Origin: Hyphomicrobium_A sp965243865
GTDB taxonomy: Bacteria; Pseudomonadota; Alphaproteobacteria; Rhizobiales; Hyphomicrobiaceae
NCBI RefSeq assembly: GCF_965243865.1
Contig: NZ_OZ251603.1
Coordinates: 1,922,001-1,986,000 of the forward strand
Direction of reading: 5' to 3'
Length of the DNA: 64,000 nt
Made by a program: the position numbers and the translations under genes. The notes beneath the pieces were generated by a model that saw only the letters and a program-made list of their open reading frames with translations, had not been told where the DNA came from and did not search any database. This document shows, one piece after another, positions 9,466 through 18,070 of the stretch. How positions within the stretch are numbered: the stretch's first letter is position 1; each line of letters starts with the position of its first letter.

Positions 9466-9789
9466 GTGATTGTATCTTTGAAAATTTCTCGACTGACTGC
9501 CTTTGTCGCGACCGCTTTTGTGGCGGCAGGTGTCCTGTTGGCCCCGTCCGCTCAAGCGGGCGCATCGCAGGAAGCAACGCGACAGGGAACCTTTCAAACA
9601 CTGAAGCCGTCCGTCAGCCCGGTTGCAGCCAAGCTCAAGACGCCGGGCAAGGGCCTTCGCCGCGACTGCAATGGCCAGACGTCGGACCAATGTTGCGAGG
9701 GGCTGTCATTCTGCGGCTGCCTATATATGCCGGGCTCTGACAACACACACCCGACGGCTTGCTTCTCGCGCCCGCCGCCGAAGGGCTGA
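9466..9789 (+). CDS. Small secreted six-cysteine protein, unknown function
   Basis: The GTG at 9466 lies seven bases after AAGGAG and is chosen over an upstream in-frame TTG at 9460 that sits too close to that site. The 107-residue product has a clear Sec signal peptide ending at PSAQA-GA. The mature part is Pro/Lys/Ser rich with six cysteines clustered in the last 40 residues (DCNG, QCCEG, FCGC, TACF), compatible with three disulfides in the periplasm or outside. I do not recognise the family. A hairpin covers the ribosome site and a terminator follows, so it is a self-contained unit. Confidence 0.7.
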   Translation: MIVSLKISRLTAFVATAFVAAGVLLAPSAQAGASQEATRQGTFQTLKPSVSPVAAKLKTPGKGLRRDCNGQTSDQCCEGLSFCGCLYMPGSDNTHPTACFSRPPPKG

Positions 9790-9810
9790 ACTCGCAGCCC
9801 ACAATGCGCG

Positions 9811-9834
9811 CAGGCGATCCTCTTGGATCGCCTG
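9811..9834 (+). terminator. Hairpin terminator between convergent genes
   Basis: A perfect 10-bp stem CAGGCGATCC/GGATCGCCTG with a TCTT loop lies between the Cys-rich gene and the convergent DUF2892 gene. The T tract is weak on the plus side, so it may act for both strands. Confidence 0.6.
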
Positions 9835-9856
9835 TCGCTTATTGCAGCTCTTCGCC

Positions 9857-10057
9857 TCAGGCTTTGCTGCATGTATTGATGCCCAGCAGCGAGTAGACCG
9901 GACAACGGCCGAAGACCCCGGTGATCAGGGGCACGACACCGATCCATCCCCAGATCGACTGATACTCAGGGCCATAAAGACCGAGCGCCACACCTAAGAG
10001 CAGCAATCCGGCGATGATCCGCACAGCTCGATCAAGGCCGCCTTCGTTGATTGCCAT
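9857..10057 (-). CDS. DUF2892 (YgaP-like) small membrane protein
   Basis: The 66-residue protein has the family pattern: an N-terminal DRAVRIIAGLLLL helix, a middle segment with a second helix (WGWIGVVPLITGVFGRCPVYSLLGI) and the conserved CPVY/Cys tail. DUF2892 domains often accompany rhodanese or sulfur/redox genes, but the function of the stand-alone form is not established. Start ATG 10057 has GGAG eight bases before it. It is divergent from a cytochrome c gene across an FNR-like site, suggesting control by oxygen. Confidence 0.85.
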   Translation of the reverse strand: MAINEGGLDRAVRIIAGLLLLGVALGLYGPEYQSIWGWIGVVPLITGVFGRCPVYSLLGINTCSKA

Positions 10058-10122
10058 TGCACCATCTCCAATCGCTACTTGACCTTCGCAGCATTATCCT
10101 ACGGTGATCACTACGCGCCGTT

Positions 10123-10136
10123 GTGATCTGCATCAA
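10123..10136. promoter_or_regulatory. FNR/FixK-type box
   Basis: GTGATctgcATCAA matches the FNR/FixK consensus TTGATnnnnATCAA at nine of ten fixed positions. It lies between divergent DUF2892 and cytochrome c genes, both plausible low-oxygen targets. It is centred 73 bases before the cytochrome start codon and 72 bases before the other. Confidence 0.55.
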
Positions 10137-10202
10137 CGCGCAGTCACCGCGAACCGCAAATCTTCGGCGGCTTCTTGCTGCAAACCAGACGGAGATAGTT
10201 CA

Positions 10203-10544
10203 ATGCTGCCGACCCGGGCGCTGACGGTGACGGCGGTGCTGGCCCTATTGGTTGCGTCGCTACAGCCAGCTTGGGCGGACGTGGGCGATGCCGCGAAGGG
10301 CGAGACCCTTGCCCGCACGCTTTGTGCCGACTGTCATCTCAACCCCGCGCAGGGTGAAAAGCAGGGGCCGATGGGCGTTCCTGGCTTTGTCGCGGTTGCC
10401 AACCGGCCGCTGCAGACGGCGGAAGGCGTGGTCGAATGGCTGGAGTCGATCCCGCCAATGATGCCCAACCACCACCTCACGCAGGACGAGATGTACGACC
10501 TCGCCGCCTTCATCATGTCGCTGCGCAAAGAGCCTACGAATTGA
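10203..10544 (+). CDS. Small periplasmic c-type cytochrome
   Basis: ATG 10203 is chosen because GGAG lies eight bases upstream and a signal peptide begins there (cleavage after PAWA). The 113-residue product has one heme site CADCH (41-45) and a likely axial Met in PPMMPNH (86 or 87), so it is a mono-heme class I type cytochrome carrying electrons in the periplasm. The partner enzyme is not encoded next to it. A decayed copy of this gene's heme region lies 1.7 kb downstream. Confidence 0.88.
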   Translation: MLPTRALTVTAVLALLVASLQPAWADVGDAAKGETLARTLCADCHLNPAQGEKQGPMGVPGFVAVANRPLQTAEGVVEWLESIPPMMPNHHLTQDEMYDLAAFIMSLRKEPTN

Positions 10545-10589
10545 TCGCCGCCTAGCCAACCACCCCGGCGTGTGCGCCGTTCCGACGTG

Positions 10590-11321
10590 TCACAGACCAG
10601 CCAACGTGCATGCCGCCGGACTCCTCGTGGCCAAACTGATCCCCTTAGCTTCACGTCGCAGCCGGCAAATGCGCGCCAGCTCCGCCTGTGGCAAGGGCGG
10701 ATGACTGATTGTCATCGGGCGATCGATCAAGCGCGCCGCAAGATCCTTATTGAGCGAGGACCTCGGATCACTCGACAGCGCCGCCACGTGCGAGACATAG
10801 ACATAACGGGCCGGCTGCATGAACGAGGGCTGATCGGCGATAACCTCGATTATGATGAGCTTTCCGAGGTTGACGACTTCACCCGCGGCCACGCTGAACG
10901 TCGCAAACCCCTTCGGATCGCTGGATAAGATTTTCAGCGTCCCGCTCTTGTCCGGACGACTGCACGACGCCTCGACCACCTTGTAGGTTCCCGGAGCAAT
11001 TTGGGCCGAGCCTGTAACCTCCGCACTGGGATCCAGGATGGTTCTAGTCCCGAGCTTGACGCTCGATACGGTCTTTCCACTCACCGTGCGTGGCGTCTTG
11101 TTGTCCGGGGTGCGTAGCGCGACCGACATGCAGGACATCTCCTGATTGCGATCGATGACAGCCGTCATCACGATGACGGCATCGCCGCTCTGCCCGAGCG
11201 CGTCCATGTTGAGGTCGTCAGATACGTGACTGGTGCACCCGGCAAGCACCGTAGCCAACGCGACGGCAAGGCCCGCGGCAGCCGACCAGATCCAGCGCCT
11301 CGAACGCTCACCAGAGTCCAA
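10590..11321 (-). CDS. Lipoprotein of unknown function, paralogue 1
   Basis: The 243-residue protein has a lipobox (TVLAGC) at residues about 24-29 and so should be anchored to a membrane facing the periplasm. The body contains GTYKVVEASC and FATFSVAAGEVVNLGKL, a beta-sandwich-like pattern shared with the next gene upstream. I do not recognise a named family. It overlaps the upstream paralogue by 14 bases, so the two form an operon. Confidence 0.75.
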   Translation of the reverse strand: MDSGERSRRWIWSAAAGLAVALATVLAGCTSHVSDDLNMDALGQSGDAVIVMTAVIDRNQEMSCMSVALRTPDNKTPRTVSGKTVSSVKLGTRTILDPSAEVTGSAQIAPGTYKVVEASCSRPDKSGTLKILSSDPKGFATFSVAAGEVVNLGKLIIIEVIADQPSFMQPARYVYVSHVAALSSDPRSSLNKDLAARLIDRPMTISHPPLPQAELARICRLRREAKGISLATRSPAACTLAGL

Positions 11322-11943
11322 TCTGCGCCCTCTCGATCCTATAGGCTTGGCCAGGCGACGTTACCGTCATCAAGCGCGTAACGAGGGAGGACGAAAGCGC
11401 CGGAGCTTCGGCTCGCAACTGCTGCATCGCGTCTGGCGCGATGTCGGCGACCGATATCCTCGCCGCGTCAGCCAGATAGTCGGTCGGCTCCAGGTTGAGC
11501 TTCCCGACGTTCACGGCCTCTCCAGCCGAAACCGTGAACTTGGCGAGCGATTGCCTGGGATTGCCCAAGACAACTGAGCCGTCATGCTCGCCAACTCCCA
11601 TCATGTACTTCATGTCGCCGACGGATTGGCAGGCCACGTAACCGATATGGTACGTCCCCGCGGGCAGAGAAACTTGACGCGGCTTCAATGCGGCGGAGGC
11701 AGCCATGCCGCCCACCATAAGCGTCTTGTAAAGCTGGAAACGTCCGGGCGCGGCCTCGGTCGCCAAAGCGACGTTGCCAGTCCTGCAGGGCAAACCACCG
11801 TAGCTGATCTGCAAGAACGCGGCACCTTCGTTGGCGCTCTTGAGCGCGCTCAGCGATTTGCTGTCGTCAATGCCTGGCGCACAAGCAGCAACCGCGCTCG
11901 CGCATATAACGACCACGCAGCACCAGAGTATTTTGCGGAGCAT
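11308..11943 (-). CDS. Lipoprotein of unknown function, paralogue 2
   Basis: The 211-residue protein starts with a signal peptide and lipobox (AVAAC) around residues 17-21. It shares with its neighbour the order GTYHIGYVAC then LAKFTVSAGEAVNVGKL, the mid-domain Cys and a C-terminal Leu-rich helix, so the pair arose by tandem duplication followed by strong divergence. Both copies keep one Cys in the core domain. Function is unknown. Confidence 0.75.
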   Translation of the reverse strand: MLRKILWCCVVVICASAVAACAPGIDDSKSLSALKSANEGAAFLQISYGGLPCRTGNVALATEAAPGRFQLYKTLMVGGMAASAALKPRQVSLPAGTYHIGYVACQSVGDMKYMMGVGEHDGSVVLGNPRQSLAKFTVSAGEAVNVGKLNLEPTDYLADAARISVADIAPDAMQQLRAEAPALSSSLVTRLMTVTSPGQAYRIERAQIGLW

Positions 11944-12048
11944 CGGGCGGGCTCATCCATGCAATCATCGCCGTCTACTCCACCAATCAGAAGCTGTACA
12001 ACGTCGCATTCTACGTTACCGGCAGAACCGTCCGCATTTCTCGCTTCG

Positions 12049-12129
12049 TGTGTCCCTGGCGCTATCGTGTAGGCGCAGGGTGAAAAGCAGGGCCCCATGG
12101 GCGCTACTGGATTTTTTTGCCGACCGGCC
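12049..12129 (+). pseudogene. Decayed cytochrome c fragment
   Basis: The 20 bases at 12073-12092 are identical to 10347-10366 inside the cytochrome c gene, and similarity continues to the codons for G-F and, after a short gap, R-P. Reading the same frame gives AQGEKQGPMGATGFFADRP, against AQGEKQGPMGVPGF in the intact gene. Upstream, a TGT codon sits exactly eight codons before the shared GCG in both copies, but here the second heme Cys is Gly and a TAG interrupts the frame. I read it as a remnant of a duplicated cytochrome gene. Confidence 0.55.
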
Positions 12130-12145
12130 GAGACAAGCGGTGGGC

Positions 12146-13420
12146 TCACCACGCCATGGACACCCAGAAACCTGCCCCGATTGCGACCAGCGTTGCTGCA
12201 AGCGCTGGTCCAAGCAGCCTGCCGAAGCGCAACCCGCCCGCGCTGATCCCAAGCCCCACTTTCGAAATCGAGTTGACGCCAACCGCGATGAGAATGGCGG
12301 TTGCCGCGCTCGTTGCCGAAAGACTTTGTGGAGCAAGGCGCGCCATCGACATGCTGATCGCGTCGACATCGAGGATGCCGGAGACTGCCGCCAGCGCATA
12401 TGCACCGATCGCCCCCGCCCAAACGGCAATGCCATTCGCCAGCGCCATGATCACTGCCAGCAGCGCGCCGTACTGCAGCACCGACACGAGATCGAACGGA
12501 TTCTTGAGGTTGAGGGACGCCGCCTCCTCCTTATCCGCTCCCGCGCGCCACGCGGAGAGAGCCGCAAACCCAGCCTGCACCAGCGCCCCCAGAGCCAGGG
12601 GCAGCGCCAGCTTTGCCAGCAGCCCGGCGTTGACCACCGCAACGACAGCCGCCACGCGGACCATCATCATCGCCCCCGACACCATCGTCGCGGCGGCAAA
12701 CATCTCGCGATGCGTCGGATATTGCCGCGCCATCTGCGCCATGTTCACGGTCACCGCCGTTGACGAGACGAGACCGCCGGCAACACCCGACAACAGCGCG
12801 CCCAGCTCCGGCCCGGCAATACGGATGGCAAGGTAGCCCGCGAACGAAAGCGTCGCGATGAAAATCGTCAGCAGCCACACTTCGCGAGGGTTGACCGGGA
12901 ACCACGGCGTCACCACTCGGTCCGGCAGCAGCGGTAGCATGATTACCGTCATCGCCAGCAGGACCAGCCCCGAGCGCAACTCCTCCCATGTCAGCTTGGC
13001 GAGCGAAGCATGCAGCCATTGCTTGAGGGCCAGCAGCAGCGCCGTGGCAACGCCCGCCGCAGCGGCAAGGCCAGGATCGCTGAGCACCGCGAGCGCTCCA
13101 AGGGCAAACGCCAGCATCGCGGCAACCACCGTCGTTGCCCCGAACGTGCCCTCGTGCACCATTTCGCGATAGCGAAATGCAGCGATGACGCCCGTGAAGC
13201 AGACGAATGCCAGTGCCAGCGCGACGGTCCCCCACGCACCGGCCCCGTAGACCAGCGCGCCCCACACGCCCCCGAGCAGCCCCGACAGCGTTAGGGTGCG
13301 CAGGCCGGCCGCCCGCTCCCCCTCGGGCTCGGCGCGTTGCTTCCAGCCCCGCTCGATGCCGATGATGAGGCCAATGGCGAGGGCGACTGCCAGACGTTGG
13401 AAAAGCTGGTAAGGGTCCAT
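12146..13420 (-). CDS. MgtC/SapB plus DUF4010 membrane protein
   Basis: The 424-residue protein has an N-terminal MgtC/SapB-like domain (GLIIGIERGWKQR, then G-x-R-T-L at about 40-45) followed by a C-terminal DUF4010 domain (about 190-400) with repeated small-residue helices. About 12 membrane segments are visible. Related proteins are widespread in proteobacteria but their transport or regulatory role is not settled, so a link to magnesium is only by family name. It is a single gene with no terminator that I can define. Confidence 0.85.
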   Translation of the reverse strand: MDPYQLFQRLAVALAIGLIIGIERGWKQRAEPEGERAAGLRTLTLSGLLGGVWGALVYGAGAWGTVALALAFVCFTGVIAAFRYREMVHEGTFGATTVVAAMLAFALGALAVLSDPGLAAAAGVATALLLALKQWLHASLAKLTWEELRSGLVLLAMTVIMLPLLPDRVVTPWFPVNPREVWLLTIFIATLSFAGYLAIRIAGPELGALLSGVAGGLVSSTAVTVNMAQMARQYPTHREMFAAATMVSGAMMMVRVAAVVAVVNAGLLAKLALPLALGALVQAGFAALSAWRAGADKEEAASLNLKNPFDLVSVLQYGALLAVIMALANGIAVWAGAIGAYALAAVSGILDVDAISMSMARLAPQSLSATSAATAILIAVGVNSISKVGLGISAGGLRFGRLLGPALAATLVAIGAGFWVSMAW

Positions 13421-13578
13421 GATGAACGCGTCCGCCTTGCGTATCAGCAGACTAGCACCGCCCCCACTAACAACCCGTACGATGGGACAGGTTTACTAGG
13501 CCCTTCGGGTGCTTGATAGGCGGCGCCCACTGAGGTACCAAGTCAAATACAAAGAATACGCATTGGGGAGAGAAAACT

Positions 13579-13722
13579 GTGGCGATCGATCTGAGCGGCG
13601 GTAATCCCAACATGGATTACGGGCAGGCTGAGCACACCTATAAGCAGTTCCTGCTGTTCGCAAAGGTGGGAGTTGTTTCCCTGGTAGTCCTGCTGGCCGG
13701 CATGGCCTTCTTCCTCACCTAA
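13579..13722 (+). CDS. aa3-type cytochrome c oxidase subunit IV
   Basis: A 47-residue protein starting at GTG 13579, with GGGGAG eight bases upstream. It has a short polar N terminus, then the family pattern Y-x(5)-HTYKQFLLFAK and one membrane helix (VGVVSLVVLLAGMAFFL). It matches the bacterial aa3 oxidase subunit IV family (Pfam COX4_pro_2), which in alphaproteobacteria is commonly placed just before the pnt genes, as here. The catalytic oxidase subunits are not in the window. Confidence 0.85.
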   Translation: MAIDLSGGNPNMDYGQAEHTYKQFLLFAKVGVVSLVVLLAGMAFFLT

Positions 13723-13814
13723 GAAATTCGCGCCGCGCGCTGCAGTGCTCGGCGCCAATTCATTCTGGCGCTTCGCACCGGCGGCGAGAGAAACCCCTCT
13801 CGATCGGACGATGC

Positions 13815-14951
13815 ATGGTCACCATTGCGGTTACGGCCGAACCGGCGGATGAGCCGCGCGTTGCGGTCTCCCCTGAGACGGTCAAGAAGCTCGCGGCCCT
13901 CGGCGCCACTGTGAAAGTGGAATCCGGGGCAGGTTCGCGCTCACGCTTCTCTGACGAAACGCTCCGCGCCGCCGGCGCCGAGATTGCGGCCACGGCTGCC
14001 GAGGCCTTGCAGGGCGCCGACATCCTGCTCAGCGTGCGCCGGCCCGCGGAAGTGGACGTCGCCGCGCTGAAGCCCGGCGCTCTCGTCATCGCGATGCTCG
14101 ATCCCTACGGCGACAAGGCCGCCTTGGCCAACCTCGCGGCATCGAAAGCATCGCTCTTCTCCATGGAATTCATGCCGCGCATTACGCGCGCGCAGTCGAT
14201 GGACGTCCTCTCGAGCCAGGCCAACCTCGCCGGCTACAAGGCTGTCGTCGATGCTGCGGCCATGTTCCAGCAGGCCATGCCTATGATGATGACGGCGGCG
14301 GGCACGGTTCCCGCCGCAAAAGTGTTCATCATGGGCGCCGGCGTCGCCGGCCTGCAGGCCATCGCCACCGCCCGCCGTCTCGGCGCTCAGGTCTCTGCCA
14401 CCGACGTTCGCCCTGCCGCCAAGGAGCAGGTCGCCTCGCTCGGTGCCAAGTTCATCGCGGTCGAGGATGACGAGTTCAAGCAGGCGCAGACCGCCGCAGG
14501 CTACGCCAAGCCGATGTCGGCGGAATACCAGGCCAAGCAGGCAGAGCTCGTCGCCAACCACATCAAGAACCAGGACATCGTCGTCACCACGGCGCTGATC
14601 CCCGGCCGCCCGGCGCCGCGCCTCATCACGCGCGCCATGGTCGAGAGCATGAAGCCCGGATCAATCATCGTCGACCTCGCTGCCGAGCGCGGTGGCAACT
14701 GCGAGCTGACCACGCCCGGCGAGATCGTCGACCACGGCGGCGTGCGCATCTACGGCCCGCTCAACCTCGCCGGTGACCTCGCAATCAATGCATCCAGCCT
14801 CTACGCCAAGAACCTCTATGCCTTCCTCGAGACGCTGATCGACAAGAAGGAAAAGACGCTGGCCATCAATTGGGACGACGAGATCGTCAAGGGCACGCTT
14901 CTCGCCCGCGACGGTGCCCTCGTTCACCCCAGCCTGCAGGGAGCGGCCTGA
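13815..14951 (+). CDS. pntAA: NAD(P)+ transhydrogenase subunit alpha part 1
   Basis: The 378-residue protein is domain I of proton-translocating transhydrogenase, which binds NAD(H). It has the N-terminal PNT/alanine dehydrogenase fold, the nucleotide motif GAGVAGLQAIATARRLGA and the RPAAKEQVASLGAKF segment. The split pntAA/pntAB arrangement is the normal one in alphaproteobacteria. Its TGA stop shares one base with the ATG of pntAB, so translation is coupled. The complex makes NADPH from NADH using the proton gradient. Confidence 0.96.
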   Translation: MVTIAVTAEPADEPRVAVSPETVKKLAALGATVKVESGAGSRSRFSDETLRAAGAEIAATAAEALQGADILLSVRRPAEVDVAALKPGALVIAMLDPYGDKAALANLAASKASLFSMEFMPRITRAQSMDVLSSQANLAGYKAVVDAAAMFQQAMPMMMTAAGTVPAAKVFIMGAGVAGLQAIATARRLGAQVSATDVRPAAKEQVASLGAKFIAVEDDEFKQAQTAAGYAKPMSAEYQAKQAELVANHIKNQDIVVTTALIPGRPAPRLITRAMVESMKPGSIIVDLAAERGGNCELTTPGEIVDHGGVRIYGPLNLAGDLAINASSLYAKNLYAFLETLIDKKEKTLAINWDDEIVKGTLLARDGALVHPSLQGAA

Positions 14952-15364
14952 TGCGAACCCCGTTGCTCAAACTCGCGCTCCTTGCCGGCATGACGGCAGC
15001 GGGCGTCGCCCCGGCCTTCGCGGCCGGCGGCATCGGCGGCACGGTCGACCCGATCGTGCACGAGCTGATGGTGTTCGTAATGGCGATCTTCGTCGGCTAC
15101 TACGTCGTCTGGAGCGTCACGCCCGCGCTGCACACCCCGCTCATGTCCGTCACCAACGCCATCTCCTCGGTGATCGTCGTCGGCGCATTGCTGGCCGTCG
15201 CGGTCGAGCACGGCGCGGTCGACGGCTTCCTCTCGGGCGACACCCTTGCTTCCAAGACGTTCGGTGTCCTCGCTCTGATCATGGCCGCGATCAACATCTT
15301 CGGCGGCTTCCTCGTCACCCAGCGCATGCTCGCCATGTACAAGAAGAAGGGCGACAAGAAGTGA
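14951..15364 (+). CDS. pntAB: NAD(P)+ transhydrogenase subunit alpha part 2
   Basis: A 137-residue membrane protein. After a hydrophobic leader (residues 1-23), it has three membrane helices and a basic C terminus (YKKKGDKK). It is the membrane part of the alpha side (domain II). ATG 14951 is chosen because it overlaps the pntAA stop by one base and keeps the family length. A longer in-frame reading would start inside pntAA. Confidence 0.94.
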   Translation: MRTPLLKLALLAGMTAAGVAPAFAAGGIGGTVDPIVHELMVFVMAIFVGYYVVWSVTPALHTPLMSVTNAISSVIVVGALLAVAVEHGAVDGFLSGDTLASKTFGVLALIMAAINIFGGFLVTQRMLAMYKKKGDKK

Positions 15365-15398
15365 TGACGCTCCACAGCGCCCACGGGGATCGCGTGCC

Positions 15399-16805
<1,407 letters not shown>

Positions 16806-16927
16806 GCAGACGCGCACGTCGCGTTGCCGGCCGATCGGCAGCACGCGCGAAACATGTCGACGGGGTTAAACGAATTGCACAGTGGGAGGCTAGCGCCCCC
16901 GCTGGCAATAACCCCGGAGGCAACCTT

Positions 16928-17692
16928 ATGCGTATCGCGACGCCCCTGCTGCTCGTCGCAGCAGCCCTCTTCGCGCTCACCATCAAGAGTGAGGCAGCCC
17001 CGCGCTTCAAAGCAGTCGCCTTCGACTACTTCGTCCTCTTCAACGCCAACTCCGTCATCCCCAAGGTCGAGAAGGAATTCCCCGGCAAGGGTCTGGCATT
17101 CACACAGGCCTGGCGCGCCCGCCAGTTCGACTATGGCTTCCTGCGCTCCATCACCAATCGTCAGATCGATTTCTTCAAGGTCACCGAGGACGCGCTCGTC
17201 TACACCGCCGAGGCCATGAAGCTGCCGTTGCCGCCCGACGTTCGTGCGCGCCTGCTCGACGCCTATCTCACGCTCGATCCCTGGCCCGACACGGTCGACG
17301 CGTTGAAGAAGCTCAAGGCCGCCGGCGTGCGCATCATCACCATCGCCAACTTCTCTCCGCTGATGCTCCGCTCCAACGCCGATCGCGCCGGCATCACCGA
17401 CCTTTTCGACGAGTTGCTGTCGACCGAGGTCAACCACAGCTACAAACCCGAACCCAGCGCCTACGCCCTCGGAATGGAGCGGCTTGGCCTGGAGAAGAAC
17501 GAGATTGCCTTCGCCGCGTTCGGCGGCTGGGACGCGTTCGGCGCCAAGAGCTTCGGCTATCCAACCTACTGGGTGAACCGCTTCAATCTTCCGGGCGAGC
17601 AGCTCGGCCTCCCGCCCGACGGCACCTCGAACGACATGGCTGGGCTGTTACGCTTCGTGCTCGGCGATGCTCCAGGCGAGGACAAGCATTAG
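16928..17692 (+). CDS. Exported HAD-family protein, haloacid dehalogenase type II-like
   Basis: ATG 16928 has GGAGG nine bases upstream and opens a signal peptide (to about SEAA, residue 24). The 254-residue protein aligns along its length with type II haloacid dehalogenases: an ARQFDYGFLRS cap region, a TIANFSPLML motif II region, YKPEPSAYALGM for motif III and AAFGGWDAFGAKSFGYPTYWVNR near the end. Motif I is unusual: AFDYFVLFN keeps the Asp nucleophile but lacks the normal D-x-Y-G-T order. Together with export, this argues against simple cytoplasmic 2-haloacid turnover. The substrate is unknown. Confidence 0.8.
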   Translation: MRIATPLLLVAAALFALTIKSEAAPRFKAVAFDYFVLFNANSVIPKVEKEFPGKGLAFTQAWRARQFDYGFLRSITNRQIDFFKVTEDALVYTAEAMKLPLPPDVRARLLDAYLTLDPWPDTVDALKKLKAAGVRIITIANFSPLMLRSNADRAGITDLFDELLSTEVNHSYKPEPSAYALGMERLGLEKNEIAFAAFGGWDAFGAKSFGYPTYWVNRFNLPGEQLGLPPDGTSNDMAGLLRFVLGDAPGEDKH

Positions 17693-17763
17693 CGTCTGGA
17701 CAAGCCGCCGCAATGCCCCCATCCTTCCGGTCGTTTGATTACAGACGATCCAATTGCAAGGGC

Positions 17764-18033
17764 ATGGCGCGCGTTTCCTTCACAACAACATTGCAGCGGC
17801 ACATCGCCTGCCCGTCCATTGACGTGGCCGCTGCGACGGTGCGCGAGGCACTCGATGCCGCCTTCGCTGGAAATGCTCGCGCTCGCACCTATGTGCTCGA
17901 TGACCAATCCGCACTGCGCAAGCACATGGTGATTTTCATCGACGGCAAGCGCATCGAGGACCGCGTGAACCTCTCCGATCCCGTTCTCGAAAACGGAGAG
18001 ATTTTCGTATTGCAGGCCCTGTCGGGCGGCTAG
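17764..18033 (+). CDS. MoaD/ThiS-family ubiquitin-like sulfur carrier
   Basis: The 89-residue protein has the beta-grasp pattern of MoaD/ThiS: ATVREALDAAF in the middle, VIFIDGKRIED, then LENGEIFVLQALSGG with the required C-terminal Gly-Gly. Such proteins carry a thiocarboxylate after activation by a MoeB/ThiF enzyme. No activating enzyme lies nearby. ATG 17764 fits the fold, although its ribosome site (AAGGG) is very close. ATG 17713 would add 17 residues. The downstream gene, 37 bases away, encodes a beta-propeller protein that often accompanies such carriers. Confidence 0.8.
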   Translation: MARVSFTTTLQRHIACPSIDVAAATVREALDAAFAGNARARTYVLDDQSALRKHMVIFIDGKRIEDRVNLSDPVLENGEIFVLQALSGG

Positions 18034-18070
18034 CTCGGCGCATTGAGGCAAAGCCACCCGAAGAGGCAGC

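Noticed and set aside
11831..12763. A 310-codon plus-strand frame rich in Arg and His
   Set aside because: It overlaps the MgtC/DUF4010 gene and the lipoprotein on the other strand, and its composition is typical of a shadow frame.
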